A stretch of 64,000 nucleotides of DNA from Streptomyces sp. NBC_00102 (GTDB taxonomy: Bacteria; Actinomycetota; Actinomycetes; Streptomycetales; Streptomycetaceae). The position numbers and the translations under genes were made by a program. The first letter of the stretch is position 1; the number at the start of each line of letters is the position of its first letter. Below are positions 44,538 through 53,994 of this stretch, one piece after another. The DNA lies in contig NZ_JAPEMC010000001.1 in NCBI RefSeq assembly GCF_026343115.1, forward strand, positions 3,987,501 through 4,051,500, given 5' to 3'. Under the pieces are notes generated by a model. The model was not told the origin of the DNA. It was given only the letters and a program-made list of their open reading frames with translations, and did not search any database.

Positions 44538-44903
44538 CTACCCGGTCGTCGCGTCCGCTTCCCGGAAGGTGACGACCGCCTCGCCGTTCTCCCGCGCCCA
44601 CGCGGTGAGCATCCTGATGGGCTCCTCCAGGGTCCGCCCGAGCTCGGTCAGGCTGTACTCCACGCGTGGCGGGGCCTCGGCGTACGCGTGCCGCTCGACG
44701 AGCCCGTTGGCCTGGAGGCGGCGCAGCGTCTGGGTCAGCACCTTGCGTGAGATTCCGCCGCTCAGTTCGACCAACTCGCCGTGGCGCAACGGGCCGTCGG
44801 TCAGAGCGAAGAGCGTGACCATCGACCACTTGCTTGCGATGATCTCCATGGCGAGGAGAGCGGGACAGTCGGCGAGGAAGATGTTTCCGGGTCGCAGGCT
44901 CAC
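44538..44903 (-). CDS. HxlR-family transcriptional regulator (beside DoxX)
   Basis: A 121-aa HxlR winged-helix regulator: FLADCPALLAMEIIASKWSM at the N terminus (Cys at about 13, possible sensor), RHGELVELSGGISRKVLTQT (recognition helix) and LVERHAYAEAPPRVEYSLTE. GTG at 44903. A 16-base palindrome 10 bases upstream is the likely operator, and a DoxX-type membrane gene is divergent. HxlR-DoxX pairs often respond to electrophiles or oxidants. Confidence 0.9.
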   Translation of the reverse strand: MSLRPGNIFLADCPALLAMEIIASKWSMVTLFALTDGPLRHGELVELSGGISRKVLTQTLRRLQANGLVERHAYAEAPPRVEYSLTELGRTLEEPIRMLTAWARENGEAVVTFREADATTG

Positions 44904-44912
44904 GTCCCGAAG

Positions 44913-44928
44913 GGTACCTGGAGGTACC
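44913..44928. promoter_or_regulatory. Probable HxlR operator
   Basis: GGTACCTGGAGGTACC is a perfect 16-base palindrome (GTACCT-GG-AGGTAC core), located 10 bases upstream of the HxlR start and 69 bases upstream of the divergent doxX gene. Confidence 0.7.
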
Positions 44929-44996
44929 TGACGGCTGCCTATCGTCGGTGAGGTGCGCACGCCTCCTGCCCGCCTCCCGCATGATCGAGGTATCCC

Positions 44997-45347
44997 GTGT
45001 TCCTCTCCCTCGTCGTCACAACTTCCCTCATGGCAGCCGTACTCCTGACCTCGGCCGGCGCCAAGTTGCTGCGGACGCGCCACATCACCGAGCAGATGAC
45101 CACCCTCGGAGTGCCGCAGGGCCTGATGCCGCTCCTGATCACCGCCCAGATCGCGGGCGCGGCCGGGGCGCTCGCCGGGCTCCGGTGGGGCCCCCTCGCC
45201 ATAGCCGCCGAGATCGGTCTGACGCTCTACTTCGCCGGGGCCGTCGCCTTCCACCTGCGTGTCCGCGACCACAAGGGCGCGCTACCGGCAGCGGTCCTCA
45301 CCGTGGCCGCCGTCGCCCTGATCGTGCTGCGCGCCGCCACCCTCTGA
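44997..45347 (+). CDS. DoxX-family membrane protein
   Basis: A 116-aa integral membrane protein with about four helices, beginning FLSLVVTTSLMAAVLLTSAG then AKLLRTRHITEQM, and ending with two more hydrophobic helices (VLTVAAVALIVLRA). DoxX proteins belong to a quinone/thiosulphate-related family in redox and stress metabolism. GTG at 44997, with GAGGTATC upstream. Divergent from the HxlR gene. Confidence 0.85.
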   Translation: MFLSLVVTTSLMAAVLLTSAGAKLLRTRHITEQMTTLGVPQGLMPLLITAQIAGAAGALAGLRWGPLAIAAEIGLTLYFAGAVAFHLRVRDHKGALPAAVLTVAAVALIVLRAATL

Positions 45348-45471
45348 CCCGCCGCCCGCAGGAGTGCCCCGCCCCATCCCGGGCATCCGGAACGACGGCC
45401 GTCCCCGTCCCCCGGCCCCCGGTACCCGCCGGGGCGTCGGGACGCCGCTCGCGAACACCGGAGGGTGATCC

Positions 45472-46710
45472 ATGACCAGCAGTACGCTCGACGCCGCGCC
45501 CTCCGGCAGCGGCGTTACCCGGGAAAGCGGGCAGAGCATCGACCCCGAGCTCTCCGCCGAGCGGGTCCAGCGACTCAGACGCCGGCTGGAACGGCTCATC
45601 GGGATCGCCGCGACCGAGGGGAACGAGCTCCTCCCGCTCCGCAACGGCGACGAGATATTCGGCGCGATGCTCGGGGCGATACGGGCCGCCGAGCACACCG
45701 TGGACATGATGACCTTCGTGTACTGGCGTGGGGACATCGCCGCCCGGTTCGCCGAGGCTCTCGCCGAACGCGCGCGGGCCGGGGTCCGGGTGCGGCTGCT
45801 GCTCGACGGTTTCGGCAGCCGGCTCATCGAGAAGGACCAGCTGGCGATGATGAGCGACGCGGGCGTGCACGTCGCCTGGTTCCGCAAGCCGCTCTACCTC
45901 TCGCCGCTCAAGCAGAACCACCGCTGCCACCGCAAGGTCCTCGTCGTGGACGAGCGCACCGCCTTCACCGGCGGGGTCGGGATAGCCGAGGAGTGGTGCG
46001 GCGACGCCCGCAACGAACACGAGTGGCGGGACACCCACGTCCGGCTGCGCGGTCCCGCCGTCGACGGGCTCGCCGCCGCGTTCGCGCAGAACTGGGCCGA
46101 GTGCCACGAGGAGTTGTTCGACGCCGACGACCGGTTCGTACCGGGCGCGCCCGAGGGCGACGCGATCGTGCAGGTGGTGCGCGGCTCCGCCAGTTTCGGC
46201 TGGCAGGACATGCAGACCCTGATCCGGGTCGTCCTCGAATCCGCCGAGGAGCGCGTCCGCCTCACCACCGCGTACTTCGCGCCCGACGCGTACTTCACCG
46301 AGCTGCTCTGCGCCACCGCCCGGCGCGGCGTCGAGGTGGAGATCCTGCTCCCGGGCCCGTACACCGACAAGCGGGTCTGCCAGTTGGCCGGGCAGCGGTT
46401 CTACGAGGACCTGACCGCGTGCGGGGTCAAGATCCACCAGTACCGGCCGACGATGATGCACACCAAGACCCTCACCGTGGACCGGGTCGCCGCCCTCATC
46501 GGCTCCACCAACTTCAACCGGCGCTCCCTCGACCACGACGAGGAGGTGATGCTCGCCGTGCTGGACCCGGAGTTCACCGCCGTGCTCGACGGCCACTTCG
46601 AGCAGGACCGCGCGGCGAGCGACCTGATCGACGGCCGCCGCTGGCGCCGCCGCTCGCTGCTGCAACGGGCCCGCGAGGCGTCGGTGTACCCGATCCGCCG
46701 GTTCCTCTGA
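45472..46710 (+). CDS. Phospholipase D-like/cardiolipin synthase-like protein
   Basis: A 412-aa protein with two PLD HKD motifs: HRCHRKVLVVDERTAFTGG (His-x-Lys-x4-Asp, about 156-174) and MHTKTLTVDRVAALIGSTNF (about 328-347). The NNRRSLDHDEE stretch after the second motif matches cardiolipin synthases (NFNRRSLDHDEEVML). The N terminus has no membrane helix, unlike classic Cls, so it may be a soluble or peripheral phosphatidyltransferase/phospholipase. ATG at 45472. No partner gene is adjacent. Confidence 0.88.
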   Translation: MTSSTLDAAPSGSGVTRESGQSIDPELSAERVQRLRRRLERLIGIAATEGNELLPLRNGDEIFGAMLGAIRAAEHTVDMMTFVYWRGDIAARFAEALAERARAGVRVRLLLDGFGSRLIEKDQLAMMSDAGVHVAWFRKPLYLSPLKQNHRCHRKVLVVDERTAFTGGVGIAEEWCGDARNEHEWRDTHVRLRGPAVDGLAAAFAQNWAECHEELFDADDRFVPGAPEGDAIVQVVRGSASFGWQDMQTLIRVVLESAEERVRLTTAYFAPDAYFTELLCATARRGVEVEILLPGPYTDKRVCQLAGQRFYEDLTACGVKIHQYRPTMMHTKTLTVDRVAALIGSTNFNRRSLDHDEEVMLAVLDPEFTAVLDGHFEQDRAASDLIDGRRWRRRSLLQRAREASVYPIRRFL

Positions 46711-46839
46711 GCCCCGCTGAACCAGCCGCAGGTGTGGCGCGGTCCGCTCGGGGCAGACGGAAGGCCCCACCCGCCGTACGGCCTTGGGGGCGTCACCCGC
46801 CCCGCCCCCGGGCCGTACGTCACCTGAAGGGAGTGGCCC

Positions 46840-47268
46840 ATGAGCGCGTTCGCCGACACTTCACGGGAAACGACGGCGGCGGTGATCACCGAACCCCTGC
46901 CCGATCTCCAGCTCCAGCTGCTGATCCAGCTCCTCGACCGCGAACTCCGCTCCAGCCTGCCGCTGACCCTCACCGTCGCCGGAGGCGTACTCCACGGGGA
47001 CGTCATCGGGCACGAGGAGTGGAAGGCCGAGTGGGCGCGGAGCCTGCGCCAGGTGGAGGGCGAGGGGGCGAACCTGCTCGCCGAGTTCCCCGAGACGGTC
47101 GACCAGGGGCTGAGCGAGTTCGGCGCCGACGAGGACCCGGGGCTGCCGCGCTGGATCCACCTGCGGGACGTCACCCTCAGCGTCGGCGGGGTGAGCCCGG
47201 TGCTTCTCCCCCTCTGGCGCGGCCGGCTCTCCGACGTGTCGGGATGGGCGCTGGGGCGGCCGCAGTAA
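46840..47268 (+). CDS. Gas vesicle GvpU-like protein
   Basis: A 142-aa protein whose middle, LPLTLTVAGGVLHGDVIGHE then EWKAEWARSLRQVEG, and end, RWIHLRDVTLSVGG then LWRGRLSDVSGWALG, follow the GvpU pattern (LTLTVGG, IHLRDAR, WRGRL, G-LG). GvpU is an accessory protein of gas-vesicle clusters, but no other gvp gene is seen in this window. It may be a divergent stand-alone relative. ATG at 46840 with AAGGGAGT before it. Confidence 0.6.
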   Translation: MSAFADTSRETTAAVITEPLPDLQLQLLIQLLDRELRSSLPLTLTVAGGVLHGDVIGHEEWKAEWARSLRQVEGEGANLLAEFPETVDQGLSEFGADEDPGLPRWIHLRDVTLSVGGVSPVLLPLWRGRLSDVSGWALGRPQ

Positions 47269-47299
47269 GGGCATCCGCGGCGCATCCATCCACGCCGAA

Positions 47300-47329
47300 G
47301 GCCCGGCGGATCAGGTGATCCACCGGGCC
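47300..47329. terminator. Bidirectional terminator between GvpU-like and argS genes
   Basis: GGCCCGGCGGATCA and TGATCCACCGGGCC pair over 14 bases with one mismatch around GG, between convergent genes ending at 47268 (+) and 47355 (-). Confidence 0.75.
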
Positions 47330-47354
47330 CTCGTACGTCAGGCGCGTGCCACCG

Positions 47355-49139
47355 TCACAGGCGCTCGGGCGTCCGGATGCCCAGCAGCTCCATACCGGTG
47401 TGCAGGGTTCGGGCGGTCAGCTCCACGAGGAAGAGCCGGTTCTCGACGACCTCGGGGGCGTTGTCGTCGCTGAGCACCTGGCACTGGTCGTAGAAGGTCG
47501 TCAGGTGCGACGCCAGCTGGTAGAGGTACGCGGCCAGCTTGTGCGGCTCGTACCCCGCGGCGACCTCGTCCAGCGTCTCGCCGAACCGGTCCAGGTGCAG
47601 ACCGAGCGCGCGCTCCGCCGGGGCCAGCTCCAGCTCCGGGTGGGCGACGGGCTTCGCGTCCCCGGCCTTGCGCAGGATCGACCGGATACGGGCGTAGGCG
47701 TACTGGAGGTAGACCGAGGTGTCGCCGTTGAGCGAGACCATCTGGTCCAGGTCGAACTTGTAGTCGCGCACGGCGGACGTGGACAGGTCGGCGTACTTCA
47801 CCGCGCCGATGCCGACGTACCGGCCGTTCTCGACGATCTCCTCCTCGGACAGGCCCACCTTCCCGGCCTTCTCCCGCACCACGGCCGTCGCCCGGGAGAC
47901 CGCCTCGTCGAGGAGGTCCTCCAGCCGGACCGTGACACCCTCACGGGTCTTGAACGGCTTGCCGTCCTTGCCGAGGACCGTGCCGAAGGCCAGCTGGTGC
48001 GCGGTGACGTCCTCGCCCAGCCAGCCGGCCCGGCGAGCGGTCTCGAAGACCATCTTGAAGTGCAGCGACTGCCGGGCGTCGACCACGTAGAGCAGGGTGT
48101 TCGCCTTGAGGTTCTGCACCCGGTCGCGGATCGCGGAGAGGTCGGTCGCCGCGTAGCCGTAGCCGCCGTTCGTCTTCTTGACGATCAGCGGGACCTGGTT
48201 GCCGTCCGGGCCCTTCACGTCCTCGAAGAAGACGCACAGCGCACCCTCGGAGCGCACGGCGACGCCGGTCTCCTCCAGGATGCGGCAGGTCTCCTCCAGC
48301 ATGTCGTTGTACCCCGACTCGCCGACGATGTCCGGGTCGGAGATCTCCATGTCGAGCTTGTCGAAGACCGAGTAGAAGTAGACCTTCGACTCGTCCACGA
48401 ACCGCTGCCACATGGCGAGCGTCTCCGGGTCCCCGGCCTGGAGCGCGACCACCCGGTCCCGGGCGCGGGCCTTGAACTCCTCGTCGGAGTCGAAGAGCGC
48501 GCGGGACGCCTTGTAGAGCCGGTTCAGGGAGGACATCGCGGCCTCGCCCGCCGACTCGGCGTCGGTGTCCGCAGTGTCGTGGCCCAGCTGGTCCGGGTGC
48601 TCGACGAGGTACTGGATGAGCATGCCGAACTGGGTGCCCCAGTCGCCGATGTGGTGGCGCCGGACCACGGACTCGCCGGTGAACTCCAGGATGCGCACCA
48701 TCGCGTCACCGATGACCGCCGACCGCAGGTGGCCGACGTGCATCTCCTTGGCGACGTTCGGCTGGGCGTAGTCGATGACCGTCGTACCGGCGTCCGCCGA
48801 GGACGCCACACCGAGCCGGCCCTCCGCGTCGGCGGCCCGCTCGGCCAGCGTCCGCAGGATCGCCTCGTCGGTGAGGGTGATGTTGAGGAAGCCGGGGCCG
48901 GAGACCTCGATCTCCTTGATCAGGTCACCCGCCGGAATCGCGGCGGTGACCTGCGACGCCAGCTCGCGGGGGTTGCCCTTGAGCTTCTTGGCCAGCGCGA
49001 GGATGCCGTTGGCCTGGAAGTCGGCCCGGTCGCTTCGTCGCAGCAGCGGGTCGGCGGCGCCGGCGTCGGGCAGGGCTGCCGTCAGGGCGTCCGCCAGCTG
49101 CTGCTGGAGCGTGGAAGCGAGGGAAGGGACCGAGGCCAT
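47355..49139 (-). CDS. argS: Arginyl-tRNA synthetase
   Basis: A 594-aa class I synthetase. The arginyl N-terminal domain is followed by [20 protein letters not shown] (HIGH-type HVGH at about 130), [20 protein letters not shown], and a weak KMSKS counterpart near [14 protein letters not shown]. The C-terminal anticodon-binding DALR domain is [13 protein letters not shown] and a C-terminal RL. ATG at 49139 (MASVPSLAS) is chosen. It is divergent from lysS with a 167-base shared promoter region. Confidence 0.96.
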   Translation of the reverse strand: MASVPSLASTLQQQLADALTAALPDAGAADPLLRRSDRADFQANGILALAKKLKGNPRELASQVTAAIPAGDLIKEIEVSGPGFLNITLTDEAILRTLAERAADAEGRLGVASSADAGTTVIDYAQPNVAKEMHVGHLRSAVIGDAMVRILEFTGESVVRRHHIGDWGTQFGMLIQYLVEHPDQLGHDTADTDAESAGEAAMSSLNRLYKASRALFDSDEEFKARARDRVVALQAGDPETLAMWQRFVDESKVYFYSVFDKLDMEISDPDIVGESGYNDMLEETCRILEETGVAVRSEGALCVFFEDVKGPDGNQVPLIVKKTNGGYGYAATDLSAIRDRVQNLKANTLLYVVDARQSLHFKMVFETARRAGWLGEDVTAHQLAFGTVLGKDGKPFKTREGVTVRLEDLLDEAVSRATAVVREKAGKVGLSEEEIVENGRYVGIGAVKYADLSTSAVRDYKFDLDQMVSLNGDTSVYLQYAYARIRSILRKAGDAKPVAHPELELAPAERALGLHLDRFGETLDEVAAGYEPHKLAAYLYQLASHLTTFYDQCQVLSDDNAPEVVENRLFLVELTARTLHTGMELLGIRTPERL

Positions 49140-49306
49140 GTGCCGGCTGCCGTTTCCGTAGGGGGTAATGGGTTTCCCCAAGTATCCCACGGGCGGTGAG
49201 CGCGTTCGCAAGCCATTTGAGCGGGCTCGCAAAGTCATTTTCGCGCTCCGCCGTGTACCTGGGAGAATGGCAGGGCCCCCGAAAGATTCCTGTACGAGAG
49301 AAGGGC

Positions 49307-51058
49307 GTGCCGACCGTGGCCGAGAGTCAGACAAGCACCGAGACCGACTGGGTCTCCCGCTTCGCGGACGATGTCATCGCCGAATCGGAGCGTCGTGCGC
49401 CTGGCAAACCGGTCGTCGTCGCGTCCGGCCTGTCCCCGTCCGGCCCGATCCACCTCGGCAACCTCCGCGAGGTCATGACCCCGCACCTGGTCGCCGACGA
49501 GATCCGCCGCCGCGGGTACGAGGTCCGCCACCTGATCTCGTGGGACGACTACGACCGGTACCGCAAGGTCCCGAACGGCGTTCCCGGCATCGACGCGTCC
49601 TGGGCCGAGCACATCGGCAAGCCGCTGACCTCGGTGCCCGCCCCGGCCGGGTCCGCGTACCCGAACTGGGCCGAGCACTTCAAGGCCGCCATGACCGAGG
49701 CGCTGGACGAGCTGGGCGTCGAGTACGACCCCATCAGCCAGACCGAGCAGTACACCGCCGGGGCCTACCGCGAGCAGATCCTGCACGCGATGAAGCACCG
49801 CGCGGACATCGACGCCGTCCTCGACCGCTACCGGACGAAGAAGGACCCGGCCGCCGCGGGCAAGGGCAAGCAGCAGCAGAAGAAGGTCGACGAGGCCGAG
49901 CTGGAGGCCGCCGAGGGCTCCGGCGCGGCCGACGAGGACGACGGCGGCAGCTCCGCCGGGTACTTCCCGTACAAGCCGTACTGCGGCAACTGCGGCAAGG
50001 ACCTCACCGTCGTCACCTCCTACGACGACGACAGCACCGAGCTGAACTACACCTGCTCGGAGTGCGGCTTCGCCGAGACCGTGCGGCTCAACGAGTTCAA
50101 CCGCGGCAAGCTGGTCTGGAAGGTCGACTGGCCGATGCGCTGGGCGTACGAGGGCGTGATCTTCGAGCCCAGCGGCGTGGACCACTCCTCGCCGGGCTCG
50201 TCGTTCGTCGTCGGCGGCCAGATCGTCCGCGAGGTCTTCGACGGCGTCCAGCCGATCGGCCCGATGTACGCCTTCGTCGGCATCTCCGGCATGGCGAAGA
50301 TGTCCTCCTCCAAGGGCGGGGTGCCCACCCCGGGCGACGCCCTGAAGATCATGGAGGCGCCCCTGCTGCGCTGGCTGTACGCCCGCCGTCGGCCCAACCA
50401 GTCCTTCAAGATCGCCTTCGACCAGGAGATCAACCGGCTCTACGACGAGTGGGACTCCCTGGAGCGCAAGGTCGCCGACGGCACCGCGCTGCCGGCCGAC
50501 CTCGCCGCCCACGGGCGTGCCGTCCGCACGGCCGCCGGTGAGCTGCCGAGCACCCCGCGCCCGCTGCCGTACCGCACGCTGGCCTCCGTCGCCGACATCA
50601 CCGCCGGCGCCGACGACCAGACGCTGCGCATCCTCAGCGAGCTCGACCCGGAGAACCCGCTCACCTCGCTCGACGCCGTACGCCCCCGCCTCGACCGCGC
50701 CGAGAACTGGATCACCACCCAGGTCCCGGCCGAGGCCCGCACGATCGTGCGCGGCGAGCCGGACGCGGAGCTCCTCGGCTCGCTCGACGACCAGGGGCGC
50801 GAGTCGCTGCGCCTGCTGGTGGAGGGCCTCGACAGCCACTGGTCGCTGGACGGGCTCACCACCCTCGTCTACGGCGTGCCGAAGGTGCTGGCCGGACTCG
50901 AGCCCGACGCCAAGCCGACGCCCGAACTCAAGGTGGCCCAGCGGTCGTTCTTCGCGCTGCTCTACCGTCTGCTGGTCAGCCGGGACACCGGCCCGCGCCT
51001 GCCCACCCTGCTCCTCGCCGTCGGCGCGGACCGGGTGCGGGCGCTGCTGGGGGCGTAA
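49307..51058 (+). CDS. lysS: Lysyl-tRNA synthetase, class I
   Basis: A 583-aa class I LysRS (archaeal type, shared with actinobacteria). [20 protein letters not shown] holds the HIGH-type HLGN. A linker with [19 protein letters not shown] and a Zn-type CGNCG/CSECG pair follows. KMSKS-type [14 protein letters not shown] is near 350. The ribosome start is GTG at 49307 (PTVAES) or GTG at 49316 (better SD spacing). It is divergent from argS, so the two synthetase genes share a regulatory region. Confidence 0.95.
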   Translation: MPTVAESQTSTETDWVSRFADDVIAESERRAPGKPVVVASGLSPSGPIHLGNLREVMTPHLVADEIRRRGYEVRHLISWDDYDRYRKVPNGVPGIDASWAEHIGKPLTSVPAPAGSAYPNWAEHFKAAMTEALDELGVEYDPISQTEQYTAGAYREQILHAMKHRADIDAVLDRYRTKKDPAAAGKGKQQQKKVDEAELEAAEGSGAADEDDGGSSAGYFPYKPYCGNCGKDLTVVTSYDDDSTELNYTCSECGFAETVRLNEFNRGKLVWKVDWPMRWAYEGVIFEPSGVDHSSPGSSFVVGGQIVREVFDGVQPIGPMYAFVGISGMAKMSSSKGGVPTPGDALKIMEAPLLRWLYARRRPNQSFKIAFDQEINRLYDEWDSLERKVADGTALPADLAAHGRAVRTAAGELPSTPRPLPYRTLASVADITAGADDQTLRILSELDPENPLTSLDAVRPRLDRAENWITTQVPAEARTIVRGEPDAELLGSLDDQGRESLRLLVEGLDSHWSLDGLTTLVYGVPKVLAGLEPDAKPTPELKVAQRSFFALLYRLLVSRDTGPRLPTLLLAVGADRVRALLGA

Positions 51059-51082
51059 ACACCCGCGCCACGCACGACACGA

Positions 51083-51118
51083 GGGGCCGCCACCCGGGAC
51101 GATCCGGGCGGCGGCCCC
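51083..51118 (+). terminator. Terminator after lysS
   Basis: A GC hairpin (GGGGCCGCC...GGCGGCCCC, with internal CCGGG/TCCGGG pairs) starting 25 bases after the lysS stop and followed by TT. Confidence 0.7.
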
Positions 51119-51259
51119 TTCGCGTGCGCGCTCCCCGGCGATACCTGGGTGCGCTGGATACCTGTGCGCGCTTCCCGTTGACACGGTGATCACTTCGGGC
51201 GTTCGCTGGGGAGCGGAGGGGCCGCGCACGCCGGTGCGGCGCCCGGGACGAGGGTTTCC

Positions 51260-51544
51260 ATGGGACAGGCGTGGCAGTCGTGGTTCGTGCTGACAGGCGG
51301 CGTGGTGGTCGCGACGATGGGCGTCCCGCACTTGACCGGCCGGAAGACGGCCGGTTTCCGGCGTCCCCGGGTGGGAGGCTGGGCATGTTCGACGGGGGGT
51401 GCGGGTCTGGTCTTCGGTGCGCTGCTGGACCTCGTCGGGGTGGGCGGCTTCGCGCTGCTGGTCCCGTTCTGTCTCGTCTTCCTGGCGCTGGTGCTCCTCC
51501 TCTGCGGCGGACCGGTCGCCAGGTCCTCCCGGCACCGGGCGTGA
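51260..51544 (+). CDS. Small membrane protein
   Basis: A 94-aa protein (ATG at 51260) with two or three hydrophobic stretches: WFVLTGGVVVATMGVPHLTG, then GAGLVFGALLDLVGVGGFAL and LVPFCLVFLALVLLLCGG. No family recognised. It follows lysS by 200 bases on the same strand behind a terminator. Moderate confidence that it is coding. Confidence 0.5.
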   Translation: MGQAWQSWFVLTGGVVVATMGVPHLTGRKTAGFRRPRVGGWACSTGGAGLVFGALLDLVGVGGFALLVPFCLVFLALVLLLCGGPVARSSRHRA

Positions 51545-51634
51545 CGGAGCGGAACACGACGGCCGCGGGCCCCGCGCTCGGTGCGCGGGGCCCGCTTCTC
51601 GTACTCGGTGCTTCCGGTGCTCGGTGCTTCCCGC

Positions 51635-53122
51635 TCAGGCGATGTGGTCGGCCGCGAGCTCGGCGTCGTAGCGCTGCTTGAACTCCGGCATCAGGCGGCG
51701 CAACAGGGCGGCGCTGCGCGGGTGGTGGACGTTCTGGCCGTCGGCGAGGTGGATGGCGAGGACGTCGATGCTGGGGTAGCCGCTGTTCGTCGAGACGAAC
51801 GTACGGAAGACCTGGTACGCGATCTCGGCGTACTCCGCGTCTTCGGCGGTCTCCGGTTCGGCCGACGCGGCCCGCTCGGCCCGCTCGGCCTCCCGTACGG
51901 TCTCCTCGGCCTCCTGGACGGCCTCCCGCGCGTCCTCGTCGGCGTCGGCCTGCTGCTGGGCGCCGCGCTGCTGCGGGACGGCGCCGATGGTGCCCACGTT
52001 GCCGAGCGAGCGGGTACGGCCGCCGGGGCCCAGGGGCACCTGGGCGGGCGTGCGCTCGACGTCCTCGTAGTCGGGGTCGTAGCCGCCCTGGTACTCCTGG
52101 TCCGACGGCGGCTTCGCGAACCACGGGCTGCCCTGCGCCTCCGGGTCGGGGTCCACCGGAACCCAGTCGCCGCGCTCCTGCTGGACGGTGTCCTGCGGGT
52201 ACGGCCCCTGCGGGTACGGGTCCTGGGGGTACACGTCCGGCGGCACGTCGTCCTGGACGTAACCGCCCTGGACGTACCCGCCCCGGGCGCCGTCGTTCCG
52301 CTGCTGCGGCAGGGCCGCGCGCGGCGGGAGGTCCCGCTGCTGCGGGTGGGGCGCCCCGTCCTGCCGGCGCTCGGTGCCCTGCGCGTGCTCCGTGAAGTCA
52401 CCGGGGGCGAGTTCGGGCTTCGGCGCGGGCGGCAGCAGCACCGGTTCGATCCCGGCCGCGGCGAGGCCCGCCGGGGCGGTCTCGGCGAGCGGTACGCCGT
52501 ACTTGGCGAGCCGCAGCGGCATCAGCGCCTCGATCGGGGCCTTGCGCCGCCAGCCGCGGCCGAAACGGGCCTGCAGCCGGGCCTGGTAGATCAGCCGGTC
52601 CTGTTCGAGCTTGATGACCTGTTCGTAACTGCGCAGCTCCCAGAGCTTCATGCGCCGCCACAGCTTGAACGTGGGCACCGGGGAGAGCAGCCAGCGCGTG
52701 AGGCGCACGCCCTCCATGTGCTTGTCGGCGGTGATGTCGGCGATCCGGCCCACCGCGTGGCGGGCGGCCTCGACGGCGACGACGAAGAGGATCGGGATCA
52801 CCGCGTGCATGCCGGTGCCGAGCGGGTCGGGCCAGGCGGCCGCGCCGTTGAACGCGATGGTCGCCGCGGTCAGCAGCCAAGCCGTCTGACGCAGCAGCGG
52901 GAACGGGATGCGCAGCCACGTCAGCAGCAGGTCCAGCGCCAGCAGGACGCAGATGCCCGCGTCGATGCCGATCGGGAACACCAGGGAGAAGTTCCCGAAC
53001 CCCTTCTCCAGGGCCAGTTCGCGCACGGCTGCGTACGAGCCCGCGAAACCGATCGCGGCGATGATCGCCGCTCCGGCGACGACGAGCCCGATGAGTACTC
53101 GGTGCGTGCGTGTGAGCTGCAT
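51635..53122 (-). CDS. DUF2637 membrane protein (Spd/Kil-like)
   Basis: A 495-aa protein. The N-terminal part (about 1-130) has four membrane helices and the DUF2637 core, starting QLTRTHRVLIGLVVAGAAII then GIDAGICVLLALDLLLTWLR, as in streptomycete plasmid-spread (SpdB) and conserved chromosomal proteins. Then KLWRRMKLWELRSYEQVIKL, a basic helical stretch. The C-terminal 280 residues are Gln/Pro/Gly/Glu-rich with YPQDPYPQGPYPQD repeats and end in an acidic/Ala coiled-coil-like segment with AAALLRRLMPEFKQRYDAE. Possibly a mycelial or conjugation-related role. ATG at 53122; a GTG nine bases earlier is possible. Confidence 0.8.
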   Translation of the reverse strand: MQLTRTHRVLIGLVVAGAAIIAAIGFAGSYAAVRELALEKGFGNFSLVFPIGIDAGICVLLALDLLLTWLRIPFPLLRQTAWLLTAATIAFNGAAAWPDPLGTGMHAVIPILFVVAVEAARHAVGRIADITADKHMEGVRLTRWLLSPVPTFKLWRRMKLWELRSYEQVIKLEQDRLIYQARLQARFGRGWRRKAPIEALMPLRLAKYGVPLAETAPAGLAAAGIEPVLLPPAPKPELAPGDFTEHAQGTERRQDGAPHPQQRDLPPRAALPQQRNDGARGGYVQGGYVQDDVPPDVYPQDPYPQGPYPQDTVQQERGDWVPVDPDPEAQGSPWFAKPPSDQEYQGGYDPDYEDVERTPAQVPLGPGGRTRSLGNVGTIGAVPQQRGAQQQADADEDAREAVQEAEETVREAERAERAASAEPETAEDAEYAEIAYQVFRTFVSTNSGYPSIDVLAIHLADGQNVHHPRSAALLRRLMPEFKQRYDAELAADHIA

Positions 53123-53431
53123 CGCGGCCACCCGCGATCCCCTCCCCGACCTCTGTTCTCCGCCCGGCTTCCGACATCCGGCGGTGCCCAGCCTGGCACA
53201 CGCGTACGAGGCGTGATGCGCGGGGAGGCCGGGAGGGCCGTGCGCGGGGGCGTCCCGGGGGAGTCCCGGATTCCGCAAAGGGGGCTCTGGGCTGGGACGT
53301 TGGCCCGGGGGCGATTTTCGGTCACGACTTGGGAGCGGCCGAGGGGATCGGTTCCGTGCGGACCTACGCTGTGGTCGCGACAGGGCGCCCATGGCCCTCT
53401 CGGTCCCTACGAGCAGCCCTGGTGATGACCC

Positions 53432-53959
53432 ATGAACTCGGACGTCGTCTCCGTACGCCCCCGTGCCCTCCGCGCGACGGCCCTCGCCGGCCTCTTCCTC
53501 GTGCCTGCCGCCTTCAGGGCGTTCGTGAACGGCGGGGTGCTCGAACGGTGGATTTTCGTCGGTGGGGCAGTGATGCTCCTGGCCGTCTTCGTGTCCGTCC
53601 GCTTCGGATTCGGCGTCACCGTCACCCCCGATACCGTCACCGTGCGACAGCCTCTGCGGACCGTCTCCTTCAATCTCGACAGGCTGCGCTCGGTGTCCGG
53701 CCGTATTCCCGGGTCCGGCAGGAAGCCCGGCGTGGAGTCGCTGACGTTCGAGGGCGCCGACGGGACCCGCACCTCGCTGGGCATGACGTTCTTCTCGTGT
53801 CCCGACCGCGTGCGGCTGCTGGCCGTCCTCACGGAGCGCACGGCGCCGGACGTGGTGCGGTGGGACGCGCCGATGCGCGCCATGCTCGCCGGAGGGCGCC
53901 CGGACACGCCTCCGGGGTCCGGCTCCCAGGAAGCAGCCGGACCCCGGAGCGGGGCCTGA
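53432..53959 (+). CDS. Membrane protein with PH-like domain
   Basis: A 175-aa protein (ATG). Two N-terminal helices (ATALAGLFLVPAAFRAF and FVGGAVMLLAVFVSVRF) precede a bacterial PH-type region VTVTPDTVTVRQPLRTVSFN and LRSVSGRIPGSG, which resembles streptomycete PH-domain membrane proteins. The C terminus is Pro/Gly-rich. The gap 53123-53431 before it has no gene; promoter-like TACGCT lies at about 53367. Function unknown. Confidence 0.65.
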   Translation: MNSDVVSVRPRALRATALAGLFLVPAAFRAFVNGGVLERWIFVGGAVMLLAVFVSVRFGFGVTVTPDTVTVRQPLRTVSFNLDRLRSVSGRIPGSGRKPGVESLTFEGADGTRTSLGMTFFSCPDRVRLLAVLTERTAPDVVRWDAPMRAMLAGGRPDTPPGSGSQEAAGPRSGA

Positions 53960-53994
53960 GGAGTCTCCTGACCTGACGGAGACCCCTTCGGGCG

